Positions 43,084 through 51,356 of a stretch of DNA of 64,000 nucleotides are shown here, one piece after another. The notes beneath the pieces were generated by a model that saw only the letters and a program-made list of their open reading frames with translations, did not search any database and had not been told where the DNA came from. Location of the stretch: contig SZPK01000018.1 of assembly GCA_030263665.1 (NCBI GenBank), positions 124,001-188,000 on the forward strand, written 5' to 3'. Source of the stretch: Villigracilis sp024434165. GTDB taxonomy: Bacteria; Chloroflexota; Anaerolineae; Anaerolineales; Villigracilaceae. The translations under genes were made by a program, and so were the position numbers. Each line of letters begins with the position of its first letter. Position 1 is the first letter of the stretch.

Positions 43084-43097
43084 CCTACCCGGGTAGG
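43084..43097. promoter_or_regulatory. Perfect 14-bp palindrome upstream of SRPBCC-PDZ-DinB gene
   Basis: CCTACCCGGGTAGG, fully symmetrical, lies 72 nt upstream of the ATG and 23 nt before TATAAA (43121-43126). It could be an operator for a dimeric regulator; there is no direct evidence. Confidence 0.3.
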
Positions 43098-43155
43098 ATG
43101 TAAATTTCGAGGATGTCTTGTATAAACGAATGAGACAAATCAAAAGGAGAATGTC

Positions 43156-44349
43156 ATGACCACCGTAACCGTTGAAACGTTTGTGCAAGCTCCAATGAAA
43201 TTCGCCTACCGCGCCTTCACCAACGCCACTTCCCTGCGCGAATGGCTGTGCGATGTCGCCACCGTCGCCCCGCACCCGCGCGGGCGGATGTACCTGTGGT
43301 GGGCGGGCGATTTCTATTCGAGCGGGCATTATCTCGAAGTCGAGGAAAACAAACGCGTCAAGTTCCGCTGGTATTCGAGCATAGACCCCGCCCCCACCGA
43401 GGTGACCGTCACCTTTATGGAAAAGGACGGCGGCGTGAACGTGCGCATGGATCACGAAGTGCCTTCGGATGATTCGTGGAAAAAGATGGCGGAAACGTTT
43501 CGCGCCAACTGGCAGGACAGCCTGCGGAATTTGAAATCGGTGCTCGAAACCGGCATTGACCTGCGCATTGCGGAACGCCCGATGCTGGGCATTGTGCCGG
43601 GCGACTTCACCGAAGAACAGGCAAAGGCGCTTGGGGTGCCCGTCCGCGAAGGGATGCGGCTGGACGCCACCGTGGAAGGCATGGGCGCAAAACGCGCGGG
43701 GCTGGAGCGGGACGACGTGCTGGTGGGCATGGCAGGCAAACCCATCACCAACGATTTCACCAGCCTGCAGGTTGCCATTGCGGGCAAAAAAGGCGGGGAC
43801 GTGATCGAAGTGGAGTACTATCGCGGGGCGCAGAAGAAAAAAGTCACCATGGAACTGACCAGGCGCCCCATGGTGGATGTGCCGTTCGACCCCGCAGCGC
43901 TGGCAAAGCAAGCCCGCGCCTTGTTCGAGCCTGCGCTCGCGGAGATCGAGAAATGCTTCGAAGGGTTCAGCGACGAACAAGCCATGAAGCGCCCCGCCCC
44001 CGGCGAATGGAGCGCGCTCGAAGTGGTGGCGCACCTGATTCATACCGAACGCTTCAACTTCAATTATCTCTCCAACCTGATTGACGGCTACGAACCGGTG
44101 GCGGATAATTTCGGCGGCAACATCACCCCCTCGGTCGAAGCGACGGTGAAAGCCAACCCATCCATCAAACAGATGACGCAAGCCCTGCGCTGCATGGTCG
44201 AGGAACTCCTTTTGTATGTCGAGAACATCCCGGAGGAATTCACGGCAAACAAGGGCAGTTATTACCGCTTCGGGAGCGGCTTGCTCCAGCCCGGCTTCCA
44301 TTTGAATGCGCATACCGAGCAAATTCAAAAAGCGCTGGCGGCGGCATAG
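43156..44349 (+). CDS. SRPBCC (AHSA1-like) - PDZ - DinB fusion protein
   Basis: 397 residues in three parts. Residues 1-135 are an AHSA1/START-type SRPBCC fold (VETFVQAPMKFAYRAFTNATSLREW, KFRWYSS, ENWQDSL-like helix). Residues about 140-235 are a PDZ domain (MLGIVPGDFT, AKRAGLERDDVLVGMAGKPITN, VIEVEYYRG). Residues about 250-397 are a DinB-like four-helix bundle (GEWSALEVVAHLIHTERF, FHLNAHTEQI) with His residues that could bind a metal. No signal peptide, so cytoplasmic. AAGGAGAATGTC precedes the ATG. Function unknown; each domain call is moderately strong. Confidence 0.7.
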   Translation: MTTVTVETFVQAPMKFAYRAFTNATSLREWLCDVATVAPHPRGRMYLWWAGDFYSSGHYLEVEENKRVKFRWYSSIDPAPTEVTVTFMEKDGGVNVRMDHEVPSDDSWKKMAETFRANWQDSLRNLKSVLETGIDLRIAERPMLGIVPGDFTEEQAKALGVPVREGMRLDATVEGMGAKRAGLERDDVLVGMAGKPITNDFTSLQVAIAGKKGGDVIEVEYYRGAQKKKVTMELTRRPMVDVPFDPAALAKQARALFEPALAEIEKCFEGFSDEQAMKRPAPGEWSALEVVAHLIHTERFNFNYLSNLIDGYEPVADNFGGNITPSVEATVKANPSIKQMTQALRCMVEELLLYVENIPEEFTANKGSYYRFGSGLLQPGFHLNAHTEQIQKALAAA

Positions 44350-44428
44350 GCGGCGCCTGAATTGCAGGAAACGAACTCACCTCGAAATCAGGTTTCGCGG
44401 TGAGTTCGTTTTTTAATGGTCTCCTGTT

Positions 44429-44549
44429 AAGTAGTCGGTCATAAGTTTTTAGAAAACAAATTCCTGCTCATGCCGCCGTCCTCGGCGGCGGGGACGCCGC
44501 CGGGAGCGTATTTTTGTAAAATTGTAAAATTTATTTCGACCGACTACTT
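44429..44549. mobile_element. MITE-like family A element, copy 2, complete
   Basis: 121 bp bounded by AAGTAGTCGGTC (44429-44440) and GACCGACTACTT (44538-44549), perfect 12-bp terminal inverted repeats. The centre has GCCGCCGTCCTCGGCGGCGG, able to fold strongly. No coding capacity. It is the best reference copy for the family and fills the gap between the DinB-fusion gene and the serpin. Confidence 0.85.
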
Positions 44550-44612
44550 ATAACCGGAAAACCAAGACCTTGACAGGCGCGGCGGTCTGCGCCTTTGTGA
44601 AAAGGAGAAATC

Positions 44613-45881
44613 ATGAATACGTTCAAACGCACAGTCCTTTTATTGGCGCTTGCTTCGCTCCTGCTTTCCGCCTGCGGCAGGGGCGCGGCAGGCAGGGCTG
44701 AGTCGAGCCTGGCGCGGGAGAAGAACCCGGACGTGAGCGGGGCGGATTTGCAGCCGCTGGTGGATGGGAACAACGCCTTCGCAGTGGATTTGTACCAATC
44801 GCTTCGGACTCAGGACGGGAATTTGATCCTTTCCCCATTCAGCATTTCCCTCGCCCTTGCCATGACGTACGCCGGCGCGCGCGGCGAGACCGAAACCCAA
44901 ACGGCGCAGACTCTGCGCTTCTCTCCACAGGAACGGCTTCACCCCGCCTTCAATGCGCTCGACCTGGCGCTGGAAGAGAGCGATGCCAGCCTCGACCAGG
45001 ACCAGGAGCCCATGCAATTGAACATCGCCAACGCGCTGTGGGCGGAGCAGACTTTCTCGTTCCTGCCGGATTACCTCGACCTGATCGCGGTCAACTATGG
45101 CGCGGGCATCCATCTTTCGGATTTCAAGACCAACTTTGAAGCGGCGCGCAAGGAGATCAACGACTGGGTCAACGACAGGACCGGGGAAAAAATCAAAGAC
45201 CTGCTCCCCAGGGATTCCGTCGGACCCGATACACGCATGGTGCTGGTCAATGCCATCTATTTCAAAGCCGACTGGCTCGATCAATTCGACTCAGCCGACA
45301 CCTACGACAGTTCATTCACCCTGCTGGATGGCTCGCAAGTCACCGTGCCGATGATGGGGCAGGATACGACCATTCCCTACGCCAGCGGCGACGGCTACCA
45401 GGCGGTGGAACTGCCTTACGCCGGGAACAGCGCCGCCATGGACATCATCGTGCCGGATGCAGGCAGGTTCGAGGAGATCGAATCCGCTTTGACGTATGAT
45501 TCTCTCAAGGAACTGCTCGGAAGCATGAATCAAACCTCGCTGGTATTGAGAATGCCGAAGTTCGAGTTCGAGAGTTCATTCTCCCTGCCCGGCACGCTGG
45601 GCGAAATGGGCATGCCTGCCGCCTTCGACCCTGGCGCGGCTGATTTCTCCGGCATGACCGGGAAGAAAGACCTGTTCATCGGGGATGTCATCCACAAGGC
45701 GTTTGTGGCGGTGGACGAAGAAGGCACGGAAGCCGCCGCCGCCACTGCCGTCATCATGGAAGTCGCAAGCGCGCCGTCCTCTGACCTGGTTCTGGTGATT
45801 GACCGCCCGTTCATCTTCCTGATCCGCGATCTGGAGAGCGGACAGATCCTGTTCATGGGACGGGTATTGAACCCACAGTAA
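44613..45881 (+). CDS. Serpin family protease inhibitor, lipoprotein
   Basis: 422 residues. The lipoprotein signal ends LLLSAC (Cys about 21). The serpin fold follows: NLILSPFSISLALAMTYAGA, LVNAIYFKADW, VIHKAFVAVDEEGTEAAAAT and the C-terminal DRPFIFLIRDLESGQILFMGRV. The reactive-centre hinge EEGTEAAAATAV has the small residues needed for loop insertion, so it should be inhibitory. Counting from the hinge places P1 around the Ala of MEVASAP, which would suit elastase- or subtilisin-like proteases. AAAGGAG precedes the ATG. Surface-anchored, likely protection from extracellular proteases. Confidence 0.93.
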   Translation: MNTFKRTVLLLALASLLLSACGRGAAGRAESSLAREKNPDVSGADLQPLVDGNNAFAVDLYQSLRTQDGNLILSPFSISLALAMTYAGARGETETQTAQTLRFSPQERLHPAFNALDLALEESDASLDQDQEPMQLNIANALWAEQTFSFLPDYLDLIAVNYGAGIHLSDFKTNFEAARKEINDWVNDRTGEKIKDLLPRDSVGPDTRMVLVNAIYFKADWLDQFDSADTYDSSFTLLDGSQVTVPMMGQDTTIPYASGDGYQAVELPYAGNSAAMDIIVPDAGRFEEIESALTYDSLKELLGSMNQTSLVLRMPKFEFESSFSLPGTLGEMGMPAAFDPGAADFSGMTGKKDLFIGDVIHKAFVAVDEEGTEAAAATAVIMEVASAPSSDLVLVIDRPFIFLIRDLESGQILFMGRVLNPQ

Positions 45882-45893
45882 AAGCAGCATGTT

Positions 45894-45948
45894 GCAGCGC
45901 AGGATCATCTCCTGCGCTGCGGGTATCTTGCGCCGGGGACGGCGCAAG
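45894..45948. repeat. Two adjacent intergenic hairpins
   Basis: GCAGCGCAGGA-TCATC-TCCTGCGCTGC at 45894-45920 and CTTGCGCC-GGGGAC-GGCGCAAG at 45927-45948, both perfect. No T-run follows, so they are more likely structural repeats than terminators, although they could protect the serpin mRNA 3' end. Confidence 0.55.
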
Positions 45949-46016
45949 GAGCAATTTAGGATTTTTCAATCTAGCCACCATTGAGTATATTGGCATAAGG
46001 AGCAATTTAGGATTTT
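45946..46016. repeat. 20-bp direct repeat
   Basis: AAGGAGCAATTTAGGATTTT occurs at 45946-45965 and again at 45997-46016 with 31 nt between. It lies at the 3' side of two convergent genes; origin unknown. Confidence 0.6.
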
Positions 46017-46020
46017 GCTC

Positions 46021-46704
46021 TTATTGGTTCGGTAGAGAAACCCCATCCAGCCAATCGGGCAATTGTTCGAAGAGCATGCGCATGATTTCCCTTGTGCGGT
46101 CTTCGAACAGGGAGAAATTGTCGTATGCCTCCCCTCCCTTTTCGTTGACCAGGTCGCTGACGCCGCGCAGGACGAGCAGGCGCGCTCCGTTTTTATTCGC
46201 CACCCATGCCAGCGCGCCCGATTCCCAATCCCCGGCGATGGCGCCCAGGGATTTGAGGTGGGCGATCTTCTCCGGCGGCAGGTCGCTGTCGGCGGAGGCG
46301 AGGATTCCGCGCCGGGTGGGATGAGGCTGGGGGTCTGGCAGCCAGCTCAAGTCGAGGGAAGAGGCGTAGTATTCCATGATGTCGGGGTCCCCCATCAATT
46401 CCACGATGTCATAGATGAAAGCGCCTTCCACGAGGACGATATCCCGGCGGTTGACCAGCCCTTCAAATCCGCCGCACGTGCCGAGGTTGACGACCAGTTC
46501 CGGCTTTTCATGGTCGAGCACATATTGCATCATGCCCGCCGAAGCGATCTTGCCCCAGCCGCTGTGGTAGAGTTTGAGGTTCCAGCCCCTGAGGTTCAGG
46601 CTGGCTGTTTCACCGTACGGCGAGTTCGTAAGCGCAAGTTGGGGATAGAGTTCCTTTACCGCCTTCCATTCGGCAATGGCGGAAACGATGACGACGACAT
46701 TCAT
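46021..46704 (-). CDS. Nucleoside phosphorylase-superfamily protein (MTA/SAH nucleosidase-like)
   Basis: 227 residues. Superfamily features: NVVVIVSAIAEWKAVKELYP at the start, VNLGTCGGF, VLVEGAFIYDI, the purine-binding GDWESGALAWVA and LRGVSDLVN with the catalytic Asp. The arrangement is that of PNP/UDP phosphorylase family 1, close to 5'-methylthioadenosine / S-adenosylhomocysteine nucleosidases. The substrate is not certain. Start ATG 46704 overlaps the pncC stop by 4 nt (ATGA), so translation is coupled. Confidence 0.78.
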   Translation of the reverse strand: MNVVVIVSAIAEWKAVKELYPQLALTNSPYGETASLNLRGWNLKLYHSGWGKIASAGMMQYVLDHEKPELVVNLGTCGGFEGLVNRRDIVLVEGAFIYDIVELMGDPDIMEYYASSLDLSWLPDPQPHPTRRGILASADSDLPPEKIAHLKSLGAIAGDWESGALAWVANKNGARLLVLRGVSDLVNEKGGEAYDNFSLFEDRTREIMRMLFEQLPDWLDGVSLPNQ

Positions 46705-47186
46705 TTGAGTTTCCCTTCGAGATAATCGAGGATGAATTGCAGGGCGGCTTCGCTGGAGTAACGCTTGTTCTGCCGGCGGCCGCCGTTCCAGACGAAGCGC
46801 CGCGTCCATTCGCCCTCGGGCGTGACCAGCCCCAGCCAGGTGGTGCCCACCGGTTTTTCTTCCGTGCCCCCGCCCGGACCCGCAATGCCGCTCACGCTGA
46901 CGGCGATATGTGCGTTCAAGGCGCTGCGCGCGCCCCGCGCCATTTCGAGGACGGTTTCGTGCGAGACTGCGCCCCTGGCGTTGAGCGTATCCCAGGAGAC
47001 GTTGAGCAGGGCGGCTTTGGCTTCATACGAATAGGCAATGATGCCGCCCAGAAAATACACGGACGATCCTGCGACATTGGTGATTTGATCCGAGATCAGC
47101 CCGCCGGTGCAGGATTCGGCTGTGGCGAGGGTCAAACGGCGTTGAGTTAGTATACTGCCTATACGCATTTCAAGACTGGTCTCCAT
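46701..47186 (-). CDS. pncC: Nicotinamide-nucleotide amidohydrolase PncC (stand-alone CinA C-terminal domain)
   Basis: 161 residues. Catalytic motif LATAESCTGGLISDQITNVAGSS near 20-42, then GIIAYSYEAK, GAVSHETVLEMA and SVSGIAGPGGGTEEKPVGTTW. These are the hallmarks of NMN deamidase, which converts NMN to nicotinate mononucleotide in NAD recycling. It would supply the activity missing from the degenerate C terminus of the CinA at 18593. First gene of a two-gene operon with the nucleosidase. Confidence 0.92.
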   Translation of the reverse strand: METSLEMRIGSILTQRRLTLATAESCTGGLISDQITNVAGSSVYFLGGIIAYSYEAKAALLNVSWDTLNARGAVSHETVLEMARGARSALNAHIAVSVSGIAGPGGGTEEKPVGTTWLGLVTPEGEWTRRFVWNGGRRQNKRYSSEAALQFILDYLEGKLK

Positions 47187-47273
47187 TTTGCCTCCGATTG
47201 GGTGCGGGCATCGCCCGGATACGTTCGAAGCGCTATTTTATCGTACGGACAGAATCTGCAAGGAAACAATGCT

Positions 47274-47330
47274 TGACTTTTTGCCAATTATCATTAAAAT
47301 ATCATTAATACCTTTCAAAATTGAAAGGTC
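47274..47330 (+). promoter_or_regulatory. Promoter and operator-like palindrome upstream of small regulator gene
   Basis: TTGACT (47274-47279), 16-nt spacer, TAAAAT (47296-47301). Immediately downstream, at the expected transcription start, ACCTTTCAA-AA-TTGAAAGGT (47311-47330) is a 9-bp inverted repeat. Position and symmetry suit a repressor operator, possibly for autoregulation by the downstream gene product. A CGCC-GTAAA-GGCG hairpin follows at 47331-47343. The 124-nt leader to 47454 is AT-rich. Confidence 0.55.
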
Positions 47331-47454
47331 GCCGTAAAGGCGTAATTTTTTTCGGCGCTGTCAAAAATTTATTTTTATTTTCGTTTCAATTCTATTTTTG
47401 CAGCAGGTTTCGGGCCGGGTTTTCCAGCGGATTTTTCATCCAAGGAGGAAGGCT

Positions 47455-47679
47455 ATGAAAAGCAGGGTGCAGGAAATTGCCGAACGCATCAACATGTCGT
47501 ACGATGAGTTCATGGGGGAAATGCGCAAACTCGGATGCAGCATGCCGACTTCGCTGAAGATCTGGAGGGGCGATTATGAGCGTTTCAAGAATTTTTCCGA
47601 CAACAATCTCCAACTGAGCAGTCTTCGCAAAGCCGCGGTGGTGTTAAAGGTCGTCACCGGAACGCTGCTGCCGCAGTGA
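47455..47679 (+). CDS. Small helix-turn-helix-like protein (paralogue 1)
   Basis: 74 residues, MKSRVQEIAERINMSYDEFM at the start and LRKAAVVLKVVTGTLLPQ at the end. The pattern of short helices, INMSYDEFMGEMRKLGCSMPTSLKIWRGDY, and a final helix resembles XRE/Cro-type DNA-binding domains (compare the spacing of 'aer-gls...l...t...w..g'). AAGGAGGAAGGCT before the ATG at 47455. A paralogue with about 80% identity is at 50989. Both flank the adhesin-sortase gene, which suggests a role in its control. Confidence 0.62.
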   Translation: MKSRVQEIAERINMSYDEFMGEMRKLGCSMPTSLKIWRGDYERFKNFSDNNLQLSSLRKAAVVLKVVTGTLLPQ

Positions 47680-47784
47680 AGCGGACCATGCAGCTCCCCC
47701 ATTTTTTTCAGGCATCACTCGTCGAAACCGGACGAACGCTAAAACATATTCCAATCCAAACCATTTGAAAGCAAGGAGGTCGAA

Positions 47785-50614
47785 ATGAATCACAGGCGGA
47801 TTTCAAAAGTTTTATCTGCAATTACGATTGCAATGCTGGTGATGACCATCGTTCCCATCACACCGGCAAGGGCGGATACAACGGCGGAACTGATTCCATT
47901 GGCGCCGAGCGCATTATATACAGCATGGACGGGTGGGGTTATGGAGATCAACGAAGGCATTGGGGCTGCCAGCTGCGGTGACGCAGACCGCATCGTTACC
48001 AACACCGTCAATGCGCGCGAATCCTACACAGTCTCATTGGCATCCATTCCAAACGGAAGCACTATTACCAGCATCGAGATCCGTACCGCCGACCGGGGGG
48101 GAAACCAATCCGAATGGAACGTATGCAACCTTCATCCGTTTCAATGGGGTGGACAGCGCCAATTCCGCCACGCACACCGCTACCGGTACGACGGGCGAAT
48201 GCACAAGTTTCCCGGTTGATACCTTCGACGTCACCGACACAGTAAAAGACGGCACCACAACGCTTGAAATCGGCGTCATCAAAATCAACAACATCGCCTT
48301 GCGGGTCGGCGCCATTTCGGCGTTCGTCACTTATACGCCCTTCACCCCCGCCAATGATGCTCCCGTCATTACCGCGCCCGCTTCGATCTCAGTGACAGAA
48401 GACACCGCTTCTCCGCTGACGGGCATCTCATTCAGCGACGTGGATGCGGGTTCTGCAAGCGTCACAGTCATGCTCAGCGTGCCGTCGGGTACGCTTTCCG
48501 CAACGAGCGGCGGGGGCGTAACCGCCACAGGGGGCGGAACGGGCGCCGTCACATTGAGCGGTTCGATCGCGGACATCAACACCTTCATTGCCGGCAGCAA
48601 CGTCAGTTTTACGACGGCTTTGAATTCGACCACAACCGTGACGATGAGCGTGGATATCAACGACGAAGGCAACACGGGGACGGGTGGTCCGCAAAGCGCA
48701 AATACCACCGTGGACCTAATCGTCACCGCAGTGGACGACCCGCCGGTTGCATTCGACGACAACGCCACAGTGAATGAGAACGACCCCGCCACCGCCATTG
48801 ATGTGCTCAACAACGACACCGACGTGGACGGCGGAACCATGCAGGTCGCCTCGGTCGGCGCTGCCTCCAACGGAACCACCGCCAACAACACCACCGACGT
48901 CTCCTACCAGCCCGATGCCGGCTACTGCGGACCTGACTCTTTCACGTACACCCTCAACGGCGGCTCGACGGCGACCGTCAACGTTACCGTCAACTGTACG
49001 GATGATCCCCCGGTCGCTGTGGACGACACCTTCACCGTCCCCGGCAACACCACCTCCACGCTCGATGTCCTCGCCAATGACACCGACACCGACGGCGGTC
49101 CTATGCAGGTCGCCTCGGTGGGCGCCGCCTCCAACGGAACCGCCGTCAACAACACCACTGACATCTCCTACACCCCCAACACCGATTACTGCGGTCCCGA
49201 CTCCTTCACCTACGCCCTCAACGGCGGCTCGACCGCGACCGTCTCCCTGACCGTTGCCTGCTCGCCCATCTTCACCAGCGCCGATAACACCGCCTTCGAT
49301 TTCGGTTTCCCAGGCACCTTCAACGTCACCGCCATTGGCAATCCGTCCACCATGACCATCACGCTCACCGGCGCTCCCGCCGGCATCTCCCTGACCGATA
49401 ACGGCGACGGCACCGCCACCCTCGATGGCGACGGCACCACTCCCGCCGGCGTCTATCCTCTCATCCTCACGGCGAACAACGGCGTTCCCCCCAACGGCAT
49501 TCAGAACTTCACCCTCACCATCCGCGGCGGTCCCACCGTTCCCAACATCAACTCCCACCCCAACACCGGGGACGGCTCCATCAGCGAGAACGAGAGCATT
49601 TCCAACACCCTCGGTCTCGACAAGTTCATCATTGATTTCAGCGTGGATGTCTACAACCCCGCAGGCAACAACGACCCCGATGATGTGACCAATCCCGCCA
49701 ACTACATGCTCGTCCGCAGCGTCACCGGCGCCTTCGCCACCGTCAGTTGTGCGGGCGGAGTGACCGCGCCCGATGTGGCGGTCTCGATAGACTCGGTCAC
49801 TTATTCCAACAATGGCGGTTCGGGTCCGTTCGTTGCCCGCGTATCCATCAACAGCGGACTGCCCCTCAACGTGGACGGCTTCTACCGGCTGTACATCTGC
49901 GGCACGACCTCCATCGTGGATGCCTCCAACCCGGCGCTCGCCCTTGCCGGAGACGGCGCCAACGCAGGCACCGACTTTGTCCGCAACTTCCGCATCTCGC
50001 CTCCCGGCGGCGGAGGCGGCGGTGGAGGCGGCGATGACGACGATGACGAAGGCAGCGCTTCCAACGCGGCGATTGCCGCTTCCGTCACCCAGGGCGGCTC
50101 GCCGATCCCCTCTACCGGCTTCGCTCCCGACCGGGTCACCCGCCTGCCTGCGCAAACCTCCACCTACAAAGCCAGCGGCTTGACACTCGAAATTCCCTCG
50201 CTCAGTCTCAACATGCCCATCGTGGGTGTCGAGTTCAACGGTTCCACATGGGATGTCACCTGGCTGGGCAGGAACGCCGGTTATCTGGCAGGCTCCGCCT
50301 ACCCCACCTGGAAAGGCAACACCGTGCTGACCGGTCACGTCACCGATGCGAACGGCAAGCCCGGACCCTTTGCCTACCTCAACGAGATGCAGCCCGGACA
50401 GAAAATCCACATCCACAACAACGGCTTCACCTATATCTATGAAGTACGTACGAGCGGTTTGATCCTGCCTTCGAGCATCCGCACCCTCTTCCGCCACGAA
50501 GAGGATTCCTGGCTCTCGCTGGTGACGTGCGAAAACTTCAACGAAGAGACGGGCTCTTTCGCCAACCGCCGCCTCATCCGCGCCGTGCTTATCAGCATCA
50601 TTCCCGCCAAATAG
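47785..50614 (+). CDS. Adhesin-sortase fusion, frameshifted at a G7 tract
   Basis: Read from ATG 47785 (AAGGAGGTCGAA upstream) the protein has a signal peptide ending ARA, then runs into the wrong frame after GGGGGGG at 48095-48101. Removing one G gives a continuous product of about 942 residues. Cadherin/Ig-like repeats include two near-identical units (PPVAFDDNATVNENDP..., PPVAVDDTFTVPGNTT...). A further Ig-like domain and a Gly/Asp linker follow. Last come an IPSTG sorting-like motif (50105-50119) and a sortase domain with the His in VLTGHVTD, Cys in LSLVTCENF and Arg in NRRLIRAV. Secreted surface protein; either phase-variable or a sequencing error. Confidence 0.75.
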
Positions 50615-50629
50615 CCTTTTCCACAACGC

Positions 50630-50657
50630 GACAGGCGGTCAGACTGGACCGCCTGTC
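50630..50657 (+). terminator. Hairpin after adhesin-sortase gene
   Basis: GACAGGCGGTC-AGACTG-GACCGCCTGTC, perfect 11-bp stem 16 nt after the stop codon. No T-run follows, so termination strength is uncertain. The same ACAGGCGGT stem recurs after the second regulator gene. Confidence 0.55.
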
Positions 50658-50719
50658 GAATTCGGGACGGGCAATTGATACCGCCGGCACAAGAAATTGA
50701 CTTCACGCCAAATCGCATT

Positions 50720-50896
50720 AAGTAGTCGGTCGTAAGTTTTTAGAAAACAAATTTGGTAGTGGCATTGAGTAAATGATGTGGCAGCGAGATACTATCTCGT
50801 TCAACGGTCACCGTCATTTATTTCGACCCAACACCACAAATTTCTGCTCAAGCCGCCGCTGGGAGCGTATTTTTATAAAATTTCGACCGACTGCTT
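50720..50896. mobile_element. MITE-like family A element, copy 3, with an internal insertion
   Basis: Termini AAGTAGTCGGTC (50720-50731) and GACCGACTGCTT (50885-50896). Inside, an 81-bp segment (50755-50835) is bracketed by ACAAATTT at 50747-50754 and 50836-50843, as if a second small element had inserted with an 8-bp duplication. That segment contains a GAGATACTATCTC hairpin. No coding capacity. The rest of the 374-nt gap between genes holds nothing recognisable. Confidence 0.75.
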
Positions 50897-50988
50897 AGAA
50901 TGTCTCCCATGCCTTTCAAAATGCGGGGACGGTCAATCCGCGTTTGAAGTCAAAATTCCGGTCAACTTTACGACAAGGATGGCAAACA

Positions 50989-51213
50989 ATGAAAAGCAGA
51001 GTACAGGAACTGGCTGAACGCATCAATATGTCGTGCGATGAGTTTGTCGGTGAAATGCGCAAATTGGGATGCAGCGAACCGACCGCCTTGAAGATATGGC
51101 GGGGTGAATACGAAAACTTCGAAGACTTTTCCGATAACAACCTCCAGCTAAGCAACCTTCGCAAGGCGGCGGTGGTTCTCAAGGTGGTGACCGGCACCCT
51201 GCTGCCCAAATGA
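50989..51213 (+). CDS. Small helix-turn-helix-like protein (paralogue 2)
   Basis: 74 residues, MKSRVQELAERINMSCDEFV at the start and LRKAAVVLKVVTGTLLPK at the end. Same length and largely the same sequence as 47455-47679; differences are scattered, with the shared FSDNNLQLS segment intact. The upstream regions are not alike (a family A element ends 93 nt before this gene), so the pair may be expressed differently. Ribosome binding site ACAAGGATGGCAAACA is weak. Probably a DNA-binding regulator; no partner identified. Confidence 0.62.
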   Translation: MKSRVQELAERINMSCDEFVGEMRKLGCSEPTALKIWRGEYENFEDFSDNNLQLSNLRKAAVVLKVVTGTLLPK

Positions 51214-51285
51214 AAAACCTGCAGGGCTCGATCATCATCGGATCGGCGTCATCCCGACGATGACGCATGCACGTCCGTTGATTTG

Positions 51286-51314
51286 ACAGGCGGTCCTCGA
51301 AACCGCCTGTTTCT
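51286..51314 (+). terminator. Hairpin terminator after second small regulator
   Basis: ACAGGCGGT (51286-51294) pairs with ACCGCCTGT (51302-51310) around a 7-nt loop, followed by TTCTC. It lies 33 nt upstream of the kinase -10 box and insulates the two genes. Confidence 0.6.
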
Positions 51315-51343
51315 CCCTTAAAGGTCGCCCGGAATGAATCGGT

Positions 51344-51349
51344 TATAAT
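51344..51349 (+). promoter_or_regulatory. -10 box for a leaderless kinase mRNA
   Basis: TATAAT ends 7 nt before the ATG at 51357, without a Shine-Dalgarno sequence in the gap. Mirrors the arrangement before the paralogous kinase at 40948. Confidence 0.5.
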
Positions 51350-51356
51350 CCGAGCC

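Noticed and set aside
48716..50626. A 636-codon minus-strand frame, very Gly/Val/Asp-rich
   Set aside because: Antisense to the repetitive adhesin; the composition mirrors Thr/Asn/Pro codons on the other strand.
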